This document shows, one piece after another, positions 16,658-23,560 of a stretch of 33,834 nucleotides of DNA; the first letter of the stretch is position 1; each line of letters starts with the position of its first letter. Origin of the DNA: DATMYQ01 sp035560935 (GTDB lineage: Bacteria > Bacillota > Negativicutes > Sporomusales > Sporomusaceae); NCBI GenBank assembly GCA_035560935.1, contig DATMYQ010000023.1:1-33834 (forward strand). Direction: 5' to 3'. The position numbers and the translations under genes were made by a program. The notes beneath the pieces were generated by a model. The model saw only the letters and a list, made by a program, of their open reading frames with translations. It had not been told where the DNA came from and ran no database searches.

Positions 16658-16867
16658 TCAACGAATCAGTCGTTTATAAGTTGCCCATAGTCCGGACAAC
16701 ATTCCGGCAATAATTCCGGCAGCCGCCCCCCAGGGAGAAGAATCCAGCCATGTATCCAGCGCCCGGCCAAGAAACAGTCCCACGGCCACCGTCGCCACCA
16801 GATTGAGTCCAATACCGCCAACCAACCCCAGTGCATTGACCATTTGGCGCTTATCGTCGTCCTTCAC
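16658..16867 (-). CDS. atpZ: AtpZ/AtpI-family small membrane protein
   Basis: Protein of 69 residues with two membrane helices (about 12-34 and 44-62) joined by GRALDTWLDSSPWG. This is the pattern of the small AtpZ-type protein that heads many Firmicute atp operons and has been linked to Mg2+ or Ca2+ handling and ATP synthase assembly. Start is GTG at 16867 with AGAGGTGA upstream. It is the first gene after the operon promoter. The function is inferred from the family. Confidence 0.8.
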   Translation of the reverse strand: MKDDDKRQMVNALGLVGGIGLNLVATVAVGLFLGRALDTWLDSSPWGAAAGIIAGMLSGLWATYKRLIR

Positions 16868-16904
16868 GGCCGTTCACCTCTTCAAACCCGGATCACGGCA
16901 TTTT

Positions 16905-16923
16905 TTCGCAGTTCCTATGCGAA
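16905..16923 (-). other. 5' end hairpin of the atp transcript
   Basis: TTCGCA and TGCGAA pair over 6 bp around a 7-base loop, beginning at about the predicted transcript start. A hairpin at the very 5' end could protect the mRNA. This is a sequence observation only. Confidence 0.3.
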
Positions 16924-16929
16924 TCCGGC

Positions 16930-16958
16930 ACTATACCACTTTACTGTTTCGCTGTCAT
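16930..16958 (-). promoter_or_regulatory. Sigma-A promoter of the ATP synthase operon
   Basis: Minus strand: ATGACA (16953-16958), exactly 17 bases, TATAGT (16930-16935), preceded by TGG as an extended -10. Both hexamers match the consensus at five of six positions. It lies in the 194-base gap between wecB and atpZ. Confidence 0.7.
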
Positions 16959-17061
16959 AACGAAAAATCCTGCCGCTAACATCGCCCTTGCAAAATTCTT
17001 GTTACTCGGTATATTCTGAAAATCGTACGGAAACAGGGGCCTTCCCCCGCCGTCAATCAAC

Positions 17062-18222
17062 CTAACATCCAGCGAAAAATTCATCCGGCTCCTGTTTCAC
17101 AAAACCGTACCGGTTTAGCAGCGCCGCTACAATTCGCCGCGAGGCCTGGCCGTCACCGTATGGGTTACAGGCATTAGCCATTTTATCGTATTCCGACTTA
17201 TCTGTCAATAATTTGTGTGCAACATTGTAAACAACCTGCCTATCGGTCCCGGCCAACTGAACCGTGCCGGCAGACACCGCTTCCGGACGTTCCGTGGTAT
17301 CCCGCAAAACCAGCACCGGTTTTCCCATAGCCGGTGCCTCTTCCTGTATGCCGCCCGAATCCGTCAAAACCAGTTCCGAACGCGCCATCAGATTGGCAAA
17401 AGGCTCATAATCCAACGGATCAATCAAATGCACCCGTTCCAAGCCACCCAGTTCCGCCTGCACAATTTCGCGAACCCGCGGATTTTTATGCACAGGAAAC
17501 ACAATTTCCGTATCGGTAAATTCCAGCACCAGTTCCCGCAGCGCCTGATAGACATGTCGCATCGGCTCGCCGAGATTTTCGCGGCGGTGCGTCGTAACCA
17601 GCAGCACCCGGCGGGCAGAAAAATCGATTCTGGCCAGCAGCGGGTCCTGAAAACGGTAATCGGAGCGAACGGTAGATTTCAAGGCATCTATCACCGTATT
17701 GCCGGTAACCCGAATTCGTTCCGCCGCCACCCCTTCCGCCAGCAAATTCTGTTTCGCCGTCAAGGTGGGGGCAAAATGCCAGTCCGTCAACACCCCGGTC
17801 AGTTTACGGTTCATTTCTTCCGGAAACGGAGAATATTTATTCCCGGTTCGCAGCCCGGCTTCCACATGGCCGACAACAATCTGGTTGTAAAAAGCCGTCA
17901 ATGCTCCGGCAAAAGTGGTGGTGGTATCGCCATGCACCAGAATGATGTCCGGCTTCTCCTGCTGGCAGATTTCGTTCAACCCGCGCATGGAACGGCTGGT
18001 AATATCCAATAAGGTTTGTCCCTGACTCATAATATCCAAATCGTAATCCGGTATAATGTCAAACAAGGCCAGCACCTGGTCCAGCATTTCCCGATGCTGG
18101 GCCGTCACGGCCACAATGGGCTTGATCCACTGGGGGAATTTTTTGAGTTCCAGCACCACCGGCGCCATTTTTATGGCTTCCGGACGGGTGCCAAACACCG
18201 TCATCACTTTTAATCTTGACAC
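17062..18222 (-). CDS. wecB: UDP-N-acetylglucosamine 2-epimerase (non-hydrolysing)
   Basis: About 386 residues. It interconverts UDP-GlcNAc and UDP-ManNAc for surface polysaccharide synthesis. Signatures include MTVFGTRPEAIKMAPVVLEL near the start, VHGDTTTTFAG, GHVEAGLRTGNKYSPFPEEMNR and LTDSGGIQEEAPAMGKPVLVLRDTTERPE. The start is GTG at 18222 with GAGGGAG upstream; an ATG at 18279 lies inside the preceding hairpin and has no site. It directly follows the WecA/TagO-type gene. It corresponds to Bacillus mnaA, which also sits just before the atp operon. Confidence 0.94.
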   Translation of the reverse strand: MSRLKVMTVFGTRPEAIKMAPVVLELKKFPQWIKPIVAVTAQHREMLDQVLALFDIIPDYDLDIMSQGQTLLDITSRSMRGLNEICQQEKPDIILVHGDTTTTFAGALTAFYNQIVVGHVEAGLRTGNKYSPFPEEMNRKLTGVLTDWHFAPTLTAKQNLLAEGVAAERIRVTGNTVIDALKSTVRSDYRFQDPLLARIDFSARRVLLVTTHRRENLGEPMRHVYQALRELVLEFTDTEIVFPVHKNPRVREIVQAELGGLERVHLIDPLDYEPFANLMARSELVLTDSGGIQEEAPAMGKPVLVLRDTTERPEAVSAGTVQLAGTDRQVVYNVAHKLLTDKSEYDKMANACNPYGDGQASRRIVAALLNRYGFVKQEPDEFFAGC

Positions 18223-18254
18223 GTTAAGACCGCTCCCTCTCTGGATTTGGAAAG

Positions 18255-18281
18255 AAATGGCGGGCATTACGCCCGCCATTT
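18255..18281 (-). terminator. Strong hairpin between wecA-type gene and wecB
   Basis: AAATGGCGGGC pairs with GCCCGCCATTT over 11 bp with a 5-base loop, 44 bases after the upstream stop. The following bases (CTTTCC) are only weakly T-rich, so termination may be partial. Confidence 0.55.
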
Positions 18282-18325
18282 ATATTTCACATTACCGGCA
18301 AATTATAATGATCATAGCAATCAGT

Positions 18326-19354
18326 TTAGTGGCTATTCACGGAATCACTGTTTTTCAATACCCCTACTTTTACCGCGCCAAACAGCGCAACCGCAAGAAT
18401 CAGCAGTAAAATAGCAGCGGCATACACCTTGTTCACTTCCGTCAGGGCAATGGCGCTGATGCCCAGACAGCCGCTAATCACATACATTAGCAATACCGCC
18501 TGTTTTTGACTCAGCCCCAACGCCAGCAGGCGATGATGCAGGTGTCCCTTGTCCGGTTTAAATATCGGCCGCCCGCTCATGTAACGGCGAATAATGGCAA
18601 AAGCCGTATCCATTATGGGCAATCCCAACGCCACGATGGGAACTACCAAAGCGATGGTGGCCGCGCTTTTTACCGTACCCAGCACAGAAACCGCCGCCAA
18701 AATATAGCCTAAAAACATACTCCCGGTGTCACCCATAAAAATTTTGGCCGGGTTAAAATTGTGCTGAAGGAAACCCAGCGCACTGCCAGCCAGCGCCGCA
18801 GTCAATATGGCCACTGTCCAAAAATTCTGCGCCAACGCCACCATAAAAATAGTGACGGCGGCAATCGTGGAAACGCCGGCAGCCAGACCATCCAGTCCAT
18901 CGATCAGATTTACCGTATTGGTTAACGCCACTACCCACAAGATTGTCAGCGGAATAGCGAACATATCCAAATAAATCATATCGCCAAAAGGATTCGTTAA
19001 CCATTCAATGCGAATATCAAACAGGACCAGTACCACCGCCGACAAAATTTGTCCCAGCAGTTTCGTACGGGCCGGTAATTGTTTCAGATCATCAATCACT
19101 CCCACGGCCAGGATCATGGTCCCGCCCAGCAACAGCCCCAGTATTTCCCGGCTGATATGCATACTGGACAACACCGCCAATACAAAGCCGCAATAAATGG
19201 CCAGCCCGCCCAAGCGCGGAATGGGTGTTTTATGGACTTTGCGGGCATCCGGAGCATCCATGGCTCCCGCCCGAATGGCCAGCTGCTTCACTTGAGGAGT
19301 AATAAAATATGCCACTGTCAGGGCAATAATAAATGCAACCCAATATGTTTGCAT
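18326..19354 (-). CDS. Undecaprenyl-phosphate GlcNAc-1-phosphate transferase (WecA/TagO type)
   Basis: Protein of 342 residues with about ten membrane helices. It belongs to the MraY/WecA family, which moves a phospho-sugar from a UDP-sugar to undecaprenyl phosphate. Visible motifs are HKTPIPRLGG, the Asp pair in VIDDLKQLPART, NLIDGLDGLAAG, KIFMGDTGSMFLGY and the C-terminal PDKGHLHHRLLALG, which points to WecA/TagO rather than MraY. Followed by wecB, it fits initiation of a surface glycan. The ATG at 19354 has GAGAGGTG upstream. The donor sugar is inferred. Confidence 0.9.
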   Translation of the reverse strand: MQTYWVAFIIALTVAYFITPQVKQLAIRAGAMDAPDARKVHKTPIPRLGGLAIYCGFVLAVLSSMHISREILGLLLGGTMILAVGVIDDLKQLPARTKLLGQILSAVVLVLFDIRIEWLTNPFGDMIYLDMFAIPLTILWVVALTNTVNLIDGLDGLAAGVSTIAAVTIFMVALAQNFWTVAILTAALAGSALGFLQHNFNPAKIFMGDTGSMFLGYILAAVSVLGTVKSAATIALVVPIVALGLPIMDTAFAIIRRYMSGRPIFKPDKGHLHHRLLALGLSQKQAVLLMYVISGCLGISAIALTEVNKVYAAAILLLILAVALFGAVKVGVLKNSDSVNSH

Positions 19355-19421
19355 ATATGCACCTCTCTTCTATGCCAGACTCATTTTACCCCTACAGGCA
19401 ACACTTGTCAAGGCAAACGCC

Positions 19422-20114
19422 TTAGCGGCAGTAACCTTTGCGCCGCAGCTTGCTCACATGAGCCGCTGCCAGCTCCGTCATATCCAGGCCATACCGTTCG
19501 ACCAGAATATACATCATCGTAAAACAGCATTGAGCAATGTCCAGTAGTTCCAGCGCGCAGTCCCGATAGGTCGCCGCCCGGGGCAAACCCTCAGCCTCGC
19601 CGGATGCGCCGGAACCTTTGCCCCAAAACTGCGTCAGTTCGCCCAGTTCTTCCTGAATTTTGCAAACGGTGGTCAGTAAAGTAACCCCTTCCAGCTGGAG
19701 CCGGGGCAAATGAATCAATTTATAGCTCCCCTGTCCCGCACCGTAGCGGCAGTCGGCTTCCGTCCGGGTAACCACCCGATAAATATGATTACGGTCATAG
19801 CGGTAGCCCTTGCTATCTAATTTTTGCAAATGAGAGTCAATGAGATCCGCCACATGAATGCCGCAGGAATCTTCCATGACAAAAATCATGGTCACGCAAG
19901 TCTGGGCCACATCGAGCAGTTCTCCCGACACATCGCTCAACAGTACGGCAGCGTCAGTTCCGTCCGTCAGTTCCGCCGGTCCCAGCCCTTCGTAAGGCAG
20001 AAATTTCAGTACGGCGCGAGCCAGTTCACCGGCTTCTTCCATAGCCTTCCAAATCGTCGAATCCAGCGTGGGGCTTAATTGTGTTAGTTTTGGTAAAAAA
20101 ATCGCATCCAACAT
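19422..20114 (-). CDS. Tandem MazG-like protein (two nucleotide-pyrophosphohydrolase-like halves)
   Basis: Protein of 230 residues built from two similar halves. Each has an EExxE metal motif (EEAGE at 26-30; EELGE at 155-159) and, 34-39 residues on, ELLD(V/I)AQ (65-71; 189-195). Each then has a Met-rich helix and ends (Q/S)KL(D/R)xKGY (near 98-104 and 221-228). This matches the MazG-like all-alpha NTP pyrophosphatase fold, where two such units can form one active dimer. The likely role is hydrolysis of unwanted or non-canonical NTPs; the substrate is unknown. The ATG at 20114 has no close ribosome site and a promoter -10 sits 6 bases upstream. Neighbours are a dCMP-type deaminase and the WecA-type gene. 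Confidence 0.7.
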   Translation of the reverse strand: MLDAIFLPKLTQLSPTLDSTIWKAMEEAGELARAVLKFLPYEGLGPAELTDGTDAAVLLSDVSGELLDVAQTCVTMIFVMEDSCGIHVADLIDSHLQKLDSKGYRYDRNHIYRVVTRTEADCRYGAGQGSYKLIHLPRLQLEGVTLLTTVCKIQEELGELTQFWGKGSGASGEAEGLPRAATYRDCALELLDIAQCCFTMMYILVERYGLDMTELAAAHVSKLRRKGYCR

Positions 20115-20120
20115 GACAAA

Positions 20121-20149
20121 ATTCTATCATACTCCGTTTTTTTTGTACA
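20121..20149 (-). promoter_or_regulatory. Candidate promoter for a leaderless mazG-like transcript
   Basis: Minus strand: TGTACA (20144-20149), 17 bases, TAGAAT (20121-20126), with TGA before the -10. The predicted start coincides with the A of the ATG at 20114. The -35 is weak (4 of 6). Confidence 0.4.
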
Positions 20150-20161
20150 GATGCCGTTTCA

Positions 20162-20629
20162 TTATCCATCGGATAAACCGGTCAATCGAACGCACTCCAG
20201 CCCGGCCTGTTGAATGAGTTCCACCGCCAAAGGGTCCGGATATCCTTCCCCGTACACAATACGGCGGATACCGGCGTTGATGATCATCTTGGCACAGGCC
20301 GAGCAAGGATGCGCCGTCACGTACAAGGTCCCGCCGGCAATGGAAACGCCATGGCAGGCTGCCTGTACGATGGCGTTTTGTTCCGCATGAGCACCGCGGC
20401 ACAGTTCATGGCGTTCCCCGGAAGGAATCTGAAGAACTTCCCGCCGGCAGCCGACTTCCCGGCAGTGAGCCAGTCCCTGCGGCGCGCCATTGTAGCCGGA
20501 AGTCAGCAGGCGGTTGTCCTTCACAATCACGGCGCCGACAGAGCGGCGCAGACAAGTGGTCCGTTTGGCCACCACGCCGGCGATTTCCATAAAATATTCA
20601 TCCCAGGATGGTCGTTGCGCAACAGTCAT
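20162..20629 (-). CDS. dCMP deaminase family protein (ComEB-like)
   Basis: About 156 residues. Zinc deaminase motifs are clear: HAEQNAI with His81 and Glu83, and PCSACAKM with Cys109 and Cys112. CLRRSVGAVIVKDNRLLTSGYNGAP and CREVGC match the dCMP deaminase (ComEB) subgroup, which converts dCMP to dUMP for dTTP synthesis. The ATG at 20629 is one base after the upp stop (TAAGATG), so translation is probably coupled. Upstream in-frame codons reach into upp and were not used. Deoxycytidylate as substrate is inferred from the family. Confidence 0.9.
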   Translation of the reverse strand: MTVAQRPSWDEYFMEIAGVVAKRTTCLRRSVGAVIVKDNRLLTSGYNGAPQGLAHCREVGCRREVLQIPSGERHELCRGAHAEQNAIVQAACHGVSIAGGTLYVTAHPCSACAKMIINAGIRRIVYGEGYPDPLAVELIQQAGLECVRLTGLSDG

Positions 20630-20630
20630 C

Positions 20631-21257
20631 TTATTTGGTTCCAAAGATCCGGTCACCGGCATCACCCAGACCCGGTACAATATATCCATGGTCGTTCAGG
20701 TATTCATCCACAGCCGCCGTATAAATTTCCACATCGGGATGTTCCGCATTGACCAGTTTGACCCCTTCCGGCGCTGCCACCAGACACATCAGTTTAATAT
20801 TCCGGGCGCCTTTGGCTTTCAGCATCTCAATCGCCGCCGACGAAGATCCGCCCGTGGCCAGCATCGGATCGATGACGATGAAATCCCGTTCCGCCACATC
20901 GGTGGGGAATTTGCAATAATATTCCACCGGCTTTAATGTTTCCGGATCACGGTAAACCCCCACGTGTCCCACTTTGGCCGCCGGAATCAATTTCAGAATC
21001 CCGTTGACCATGCCTAATCCTGCGCGCAAAATCGGTACCACGCCCAGTTTTTTACCGGCCAGTATCCGGCAGCGGCACGTGGTCACCGGGGTTTCGATCT
21101 GGGTGTCTTCCAGCGGCAAGTCACGGGTCAGTTCATAAGCCATCAGCATGGCCACTTCTTCCAGCAGTTCCCGGAATTCTTTCGGACCGGTCTTTACATC
21201 CCGGATCAGCGACAGCTTGTGTTGGATCAACGGATGATCAATTACTTTTACTTGCAT
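20631..21257 (-). CDS. upp: Uracil phosphoribosyltransferase
   Basis: Protein of 208 residues. It makes UMP from uracil and PRPP in pyrimidine salvage. The PRPP-binding loop DPMLATGGSSS is at residues 130-140, and the C-terminal YIVPGLGDAGDRIFGTK binds uracil. MQVKVIDHPLIQHKLSLIRD is the typical N-terminus. The ATG at 21257 has AAGGAG upstream. The order glyA-upp is the same as in Bacillus, and the deaminase follows at one base. Confidence 0.97.
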   Translation of the reverse strand: MQVKVIDHPLIQHKLSLIRDVKTGPKEFRELLEEVAMLMAYELTRDLPLEDTQIETPVTTCRCRILAGKKLGVVPILRAGLGMVNGILKLIPAAKVGHVGVYRDPETLKPVEYYCKFPTDVAERDFIVIDPMLATGGSSSAAIEMLKAKGARNIKLMCLVAAPEGVKLVNAEHPDVEIYTAAVDEYLNDHGYIVPGLGDAGDRIFGTK

Positions 21258-21291
21258 AACGGCTCACTCCTTCTGATATTTAGGCCGGGTT

Positions 21292-22530
21292 TCACACGGC
21301 ATACAACGGATGCTTCTGGCACAGTTTGGCAACCATTCCCTGGGCGCGGGTACGGGCAAACGAGTCATCCCGCTGGGTCAGCGTCAGGGAAATAATTTCA
21401 GCAATCACGTTCATGTCTTCTTCGGTCATCCCCCGTGAGGTCACCGCCGGCACACCAATGCGGATGCCGCTGGTCACCATCGGTCCCGCCGGATCATTGG
21501 GGATGGCGTTTTTATTGACGGTCACACCCACCAAATCCAACAGTTCCTCCGCTTCCTTACCCGTCAGACCCTTGCTGCGCAGATCTACCAGCATTAAGTG
21601 ATTGTCGGTACCTCCGGACACCAGTTGGAAACCAAGTTCCATCAGTTTGGCCGCCAAAGTCTGGGCGTTATTGATAATCTGCTCCTGATACCGGTTGAAC
21701 TCGTCATTCATCGCTTCCTTCAGCGCCACCGCCTTAGCGGCCACCACATGCATCAACGGGCCACCCTGGATCCCGGGGAATACAGCCTTGTCAATCGCTT
21801 TGGCATGGGCCGCCCGGCAAAGAATCAGTCCACCCCGGGGCCCCCGCAGGGTTTTGTGCGTCGTAGTCGTCACAATATCGGCATGGGGAACCGGGCTGGG
21901 ATGAAGACCTGCAGCCACCAGTCCGGCGATATGAGCCATATCCACCATGAACAGGGTACCGGCTTCCCGGGCAATCTCACCCATGCGGGCAAAATCTATT
22001 TTTCGGGGATACGCGCTGGCACCGGCCACTAACATTTTCGGCCGGTGTTTCAACGCCAATTCCCGTATTTCTTCATATTGAATGATATGAGTCTCCGGAT
22101 GAACTCCATAAGGAACGATGTTAAAGTACTTGCCGGAAATATTCACCGGGCTGCCGTGCGTCAGATGGCCGCCATGGGCCAGATTCATTCCCAGAATGGT
22201 ATCGCCGGGTTTTAAAAAAGCAAAATATACGGCCGTGTTGGCCTGAGCACCGGAATGAGGCTGCACATTGACATGTTCCGAACCAAACAATTGTTTAGCC
22301 CGGTCAATCGCCAATTGTTCCACCACATCCACGTGTTCACAACCGCCATAATAACGGTGTCCGGGATAGCCCTCGGCATATTTGTTGGTCAACACGGAGC
22401 CTTGGGCCTCCATCACTGCTTTACTGACAAAATTTTCCGAGGCGATCAGTTCCAGCTTATTTTGTTGCCGTCCGCGCTCGTTCTGAATCGCCTTTGCAAT
22501 CTCTGGGTCAACTCCTGCTAAAATACTCAT
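21292..22530 (-). CDS. glyA: Serine hydroxymethyltransferase
   Basis: Protein of 412 residues. It interconverts serine and glycine, loading one-carbon units on tetrahydrofolate, with pyridoxal phosphate on Lys226 in TTTTHKTLRGPRGG. NKYAEGYPGHRYYGG (49-63) and GSGAQANTAVY-like SGAQANTAVY near 94 are conserved. The ATG at 22530 has GGAGG upstream and overlaps the stop of the YwlG-family gene in an ATGA arrangement. Confidence 0.97.
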   Translation of the reverse strand: MSILAGVDPEIAKAIQNERGRQQNKLELIASENFVSKAVMEAQGSVLTNKYAEGYPGHRYYGGCEHVDVVEQLAIDRAKQLFGSEHVNVQPHSGAQANTAVYFAFLKPGDTILGMNLAHGGHLTHGSPVNISGKYFNIVPYGVHPETHIIQYEEIRELALKHRPKMLVAGASAYPRKIDFARMGEIAREAGTLFMVDMAHIAGLVAAGLHPSPVPHADIVTTTTHKTLRGPRGGLILCRAAHAKAIDKAVFPGIQGGPLMHVVAAKAVALKEAMNDEFNRYQEQIINNAQTLAAKLMELGFQLVSGGTDNHLMLVDLRSKGLTGKEAEELLDLVGVTVNKNAIPNDPAGPMVTSGIRIGVPAVTSRGMTEEDMNVIAEIISLTLTQRDDSFARTRAQGMVAKLCQKHPLYAV

Positions 22531-23099
22531 ATCGTTCCTCCTTCAGTTTCCTCCTGATAAATCGCCCGGGCGCCGCCAATCAGCCGGGGCCGGGTCCGGG
22601 CGGCCGTCACGGCCGCCTGGCCCACGTGTTTTTGCGCCAGGCGCACCGGTACCGCCACCCGCCGCAAATGCATACCGATCAGTGTACCGCCGATATCCAT
22701 TCCGGCGTGAGCCATGATTGCTTCCACCACCACCGGCGCGACAAAGTCCCGCATGGCCTGGGCGGCCAGCGCACCACCGGCTTTGGGCACGGGCACAACG
22801 GCGACTTCTTCCAGGGCGTACCGTTCCATGACCTCCCGTTCCACCACCAGCGCCCGGTTCAGATGCTCGCAACATTGTATGGCCAAATGCACCTGCCGTG
22901 CCCGGCAGACTTTTGCCAGCGCCGACAAGATGCTGGCGGCGGCCACTTCGGAGCCCCGCGAACCGATGCGGGCTCCCTGCACTTCGCTGGTGCTGCAACC
23001 CACCACCAGCAGCTGCCCCGGTCGAAGCGCCGCAACGTTTAACAGTTCTTCCGCCGCCTGTCCCGCTTCACGGGCAATGGTCGCAAACTGTTTTTCCAT
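22527..23099 (-). CDS. TIGR01440/DUF436 family protein (YwlG-like)
   Basis: About 190 residues, soluble. It matches the conserved YwlG family by VGCSTSEVQGARIGSRGS, the CCEHLNRALVVERE block, VPKAGGALAAQAM and GGTLIGMHLRRVAVPVR. No biochemical role is established for the family that I can name. The ATG at 23099 follows AGGTG that overlaps the rpiB stop; upstream in-frame codons run into rpiB. It lies between rpiB and glyA exactly as in Bacillus, pointing to an old conserved operon. Confidence 0.88.
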   Translation of the reverse strand: MEKQFATIAREAGQAAEELLNVAALRPGQLLVVGCSTSEVQGARIGSRGSEVAAASILSALAKVCRARQVHLAIQCCEHLNRALVVEREVMERYALEEVAVVPVPKAGGALAAQAMRDFVAPVVVEAIMAHAGMDIGGTLIGMHLRRVAVPVRLAQKHVGQAAVTAARTRPRLIGGARAIYQEETEGGTI

Positions 23100-23109
23100 T
23101 TGCACGCAC

Positions 23110-23556
23110 CTACTGTTCCTTATTTTCCAACGCCATGATTTTGTCCACCCGGCAGCTGTGACGCCCACCGGCAAATTCCGTCTTCAGCCAAATGCCCGTG
23201 ATCAATTTGGCCAAACCAAAACCAATCACCCGTTCGCCCATGGTCAAAACATTAGCGTTATTATGTTCCCGCGACATTTGCGCCGAAAAGGCATCATGGC
23301 AGAGGGCCGCCCGGATGCCGTCGATTTTGTTGGCCGCGATGCAAACGCCGATTCCGGTGCCGCACAGGATGATGCCCCGGTCACACTCGCCGCCGGTGAC
23401 TGCCAACGCCACTTTCTCGGTAATATCGGGATAATCGACAGAATCAGCGGTAAACGTTCCCATGTCGCAGAACTCGACATTTTCTTCTGTCAGGTACTGT
23501 TTTATTTCTTCCTTCAGGTGCAAACCGCCATGATCGCAGCCAATTGCTATGCGCAT
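23110..23556 (-). CDS. rpiB: Ribose 5-phosphate isomerase B
   Basis: About 149 residues. MRIAIGCDHGG holds the phosphate-binding Asp8-His9, and the catalytic Cys65 is in LCGTGIGVCIAANK. SREHNNANVLTMGERVIG is also conserved. It interconverts ribose 5-phosphate and ribulose 5-phosphate. The ATG at 23556 has GGGAGGTG upstream. The site overlaps the end of the fusion gene, whose stop is at 23561, so the two genes are 4 bases apart. Confidence 0.95.
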   Translation of the reverse strand: MRIAIGCDHGGLHLKEEIKQYLTEENVEFCDMGTFTADSVDYPDITEKVALAVTGGECDRGIILCGTGIGVCIAANKIDGIRAALCHDAFSAQMSREHNNANVLTMGERVIGFGLAKLITGIWLKTEFAGGRHSCRVDKIMALENKEQ

Positions 23557-23560
23557 ATAT

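Noticed and set aside
17031..17050. Terminator after wecB
   Set aside because: Only a 4-bp GGGG/CCCC stem followed by TGTTT; too weak to call.
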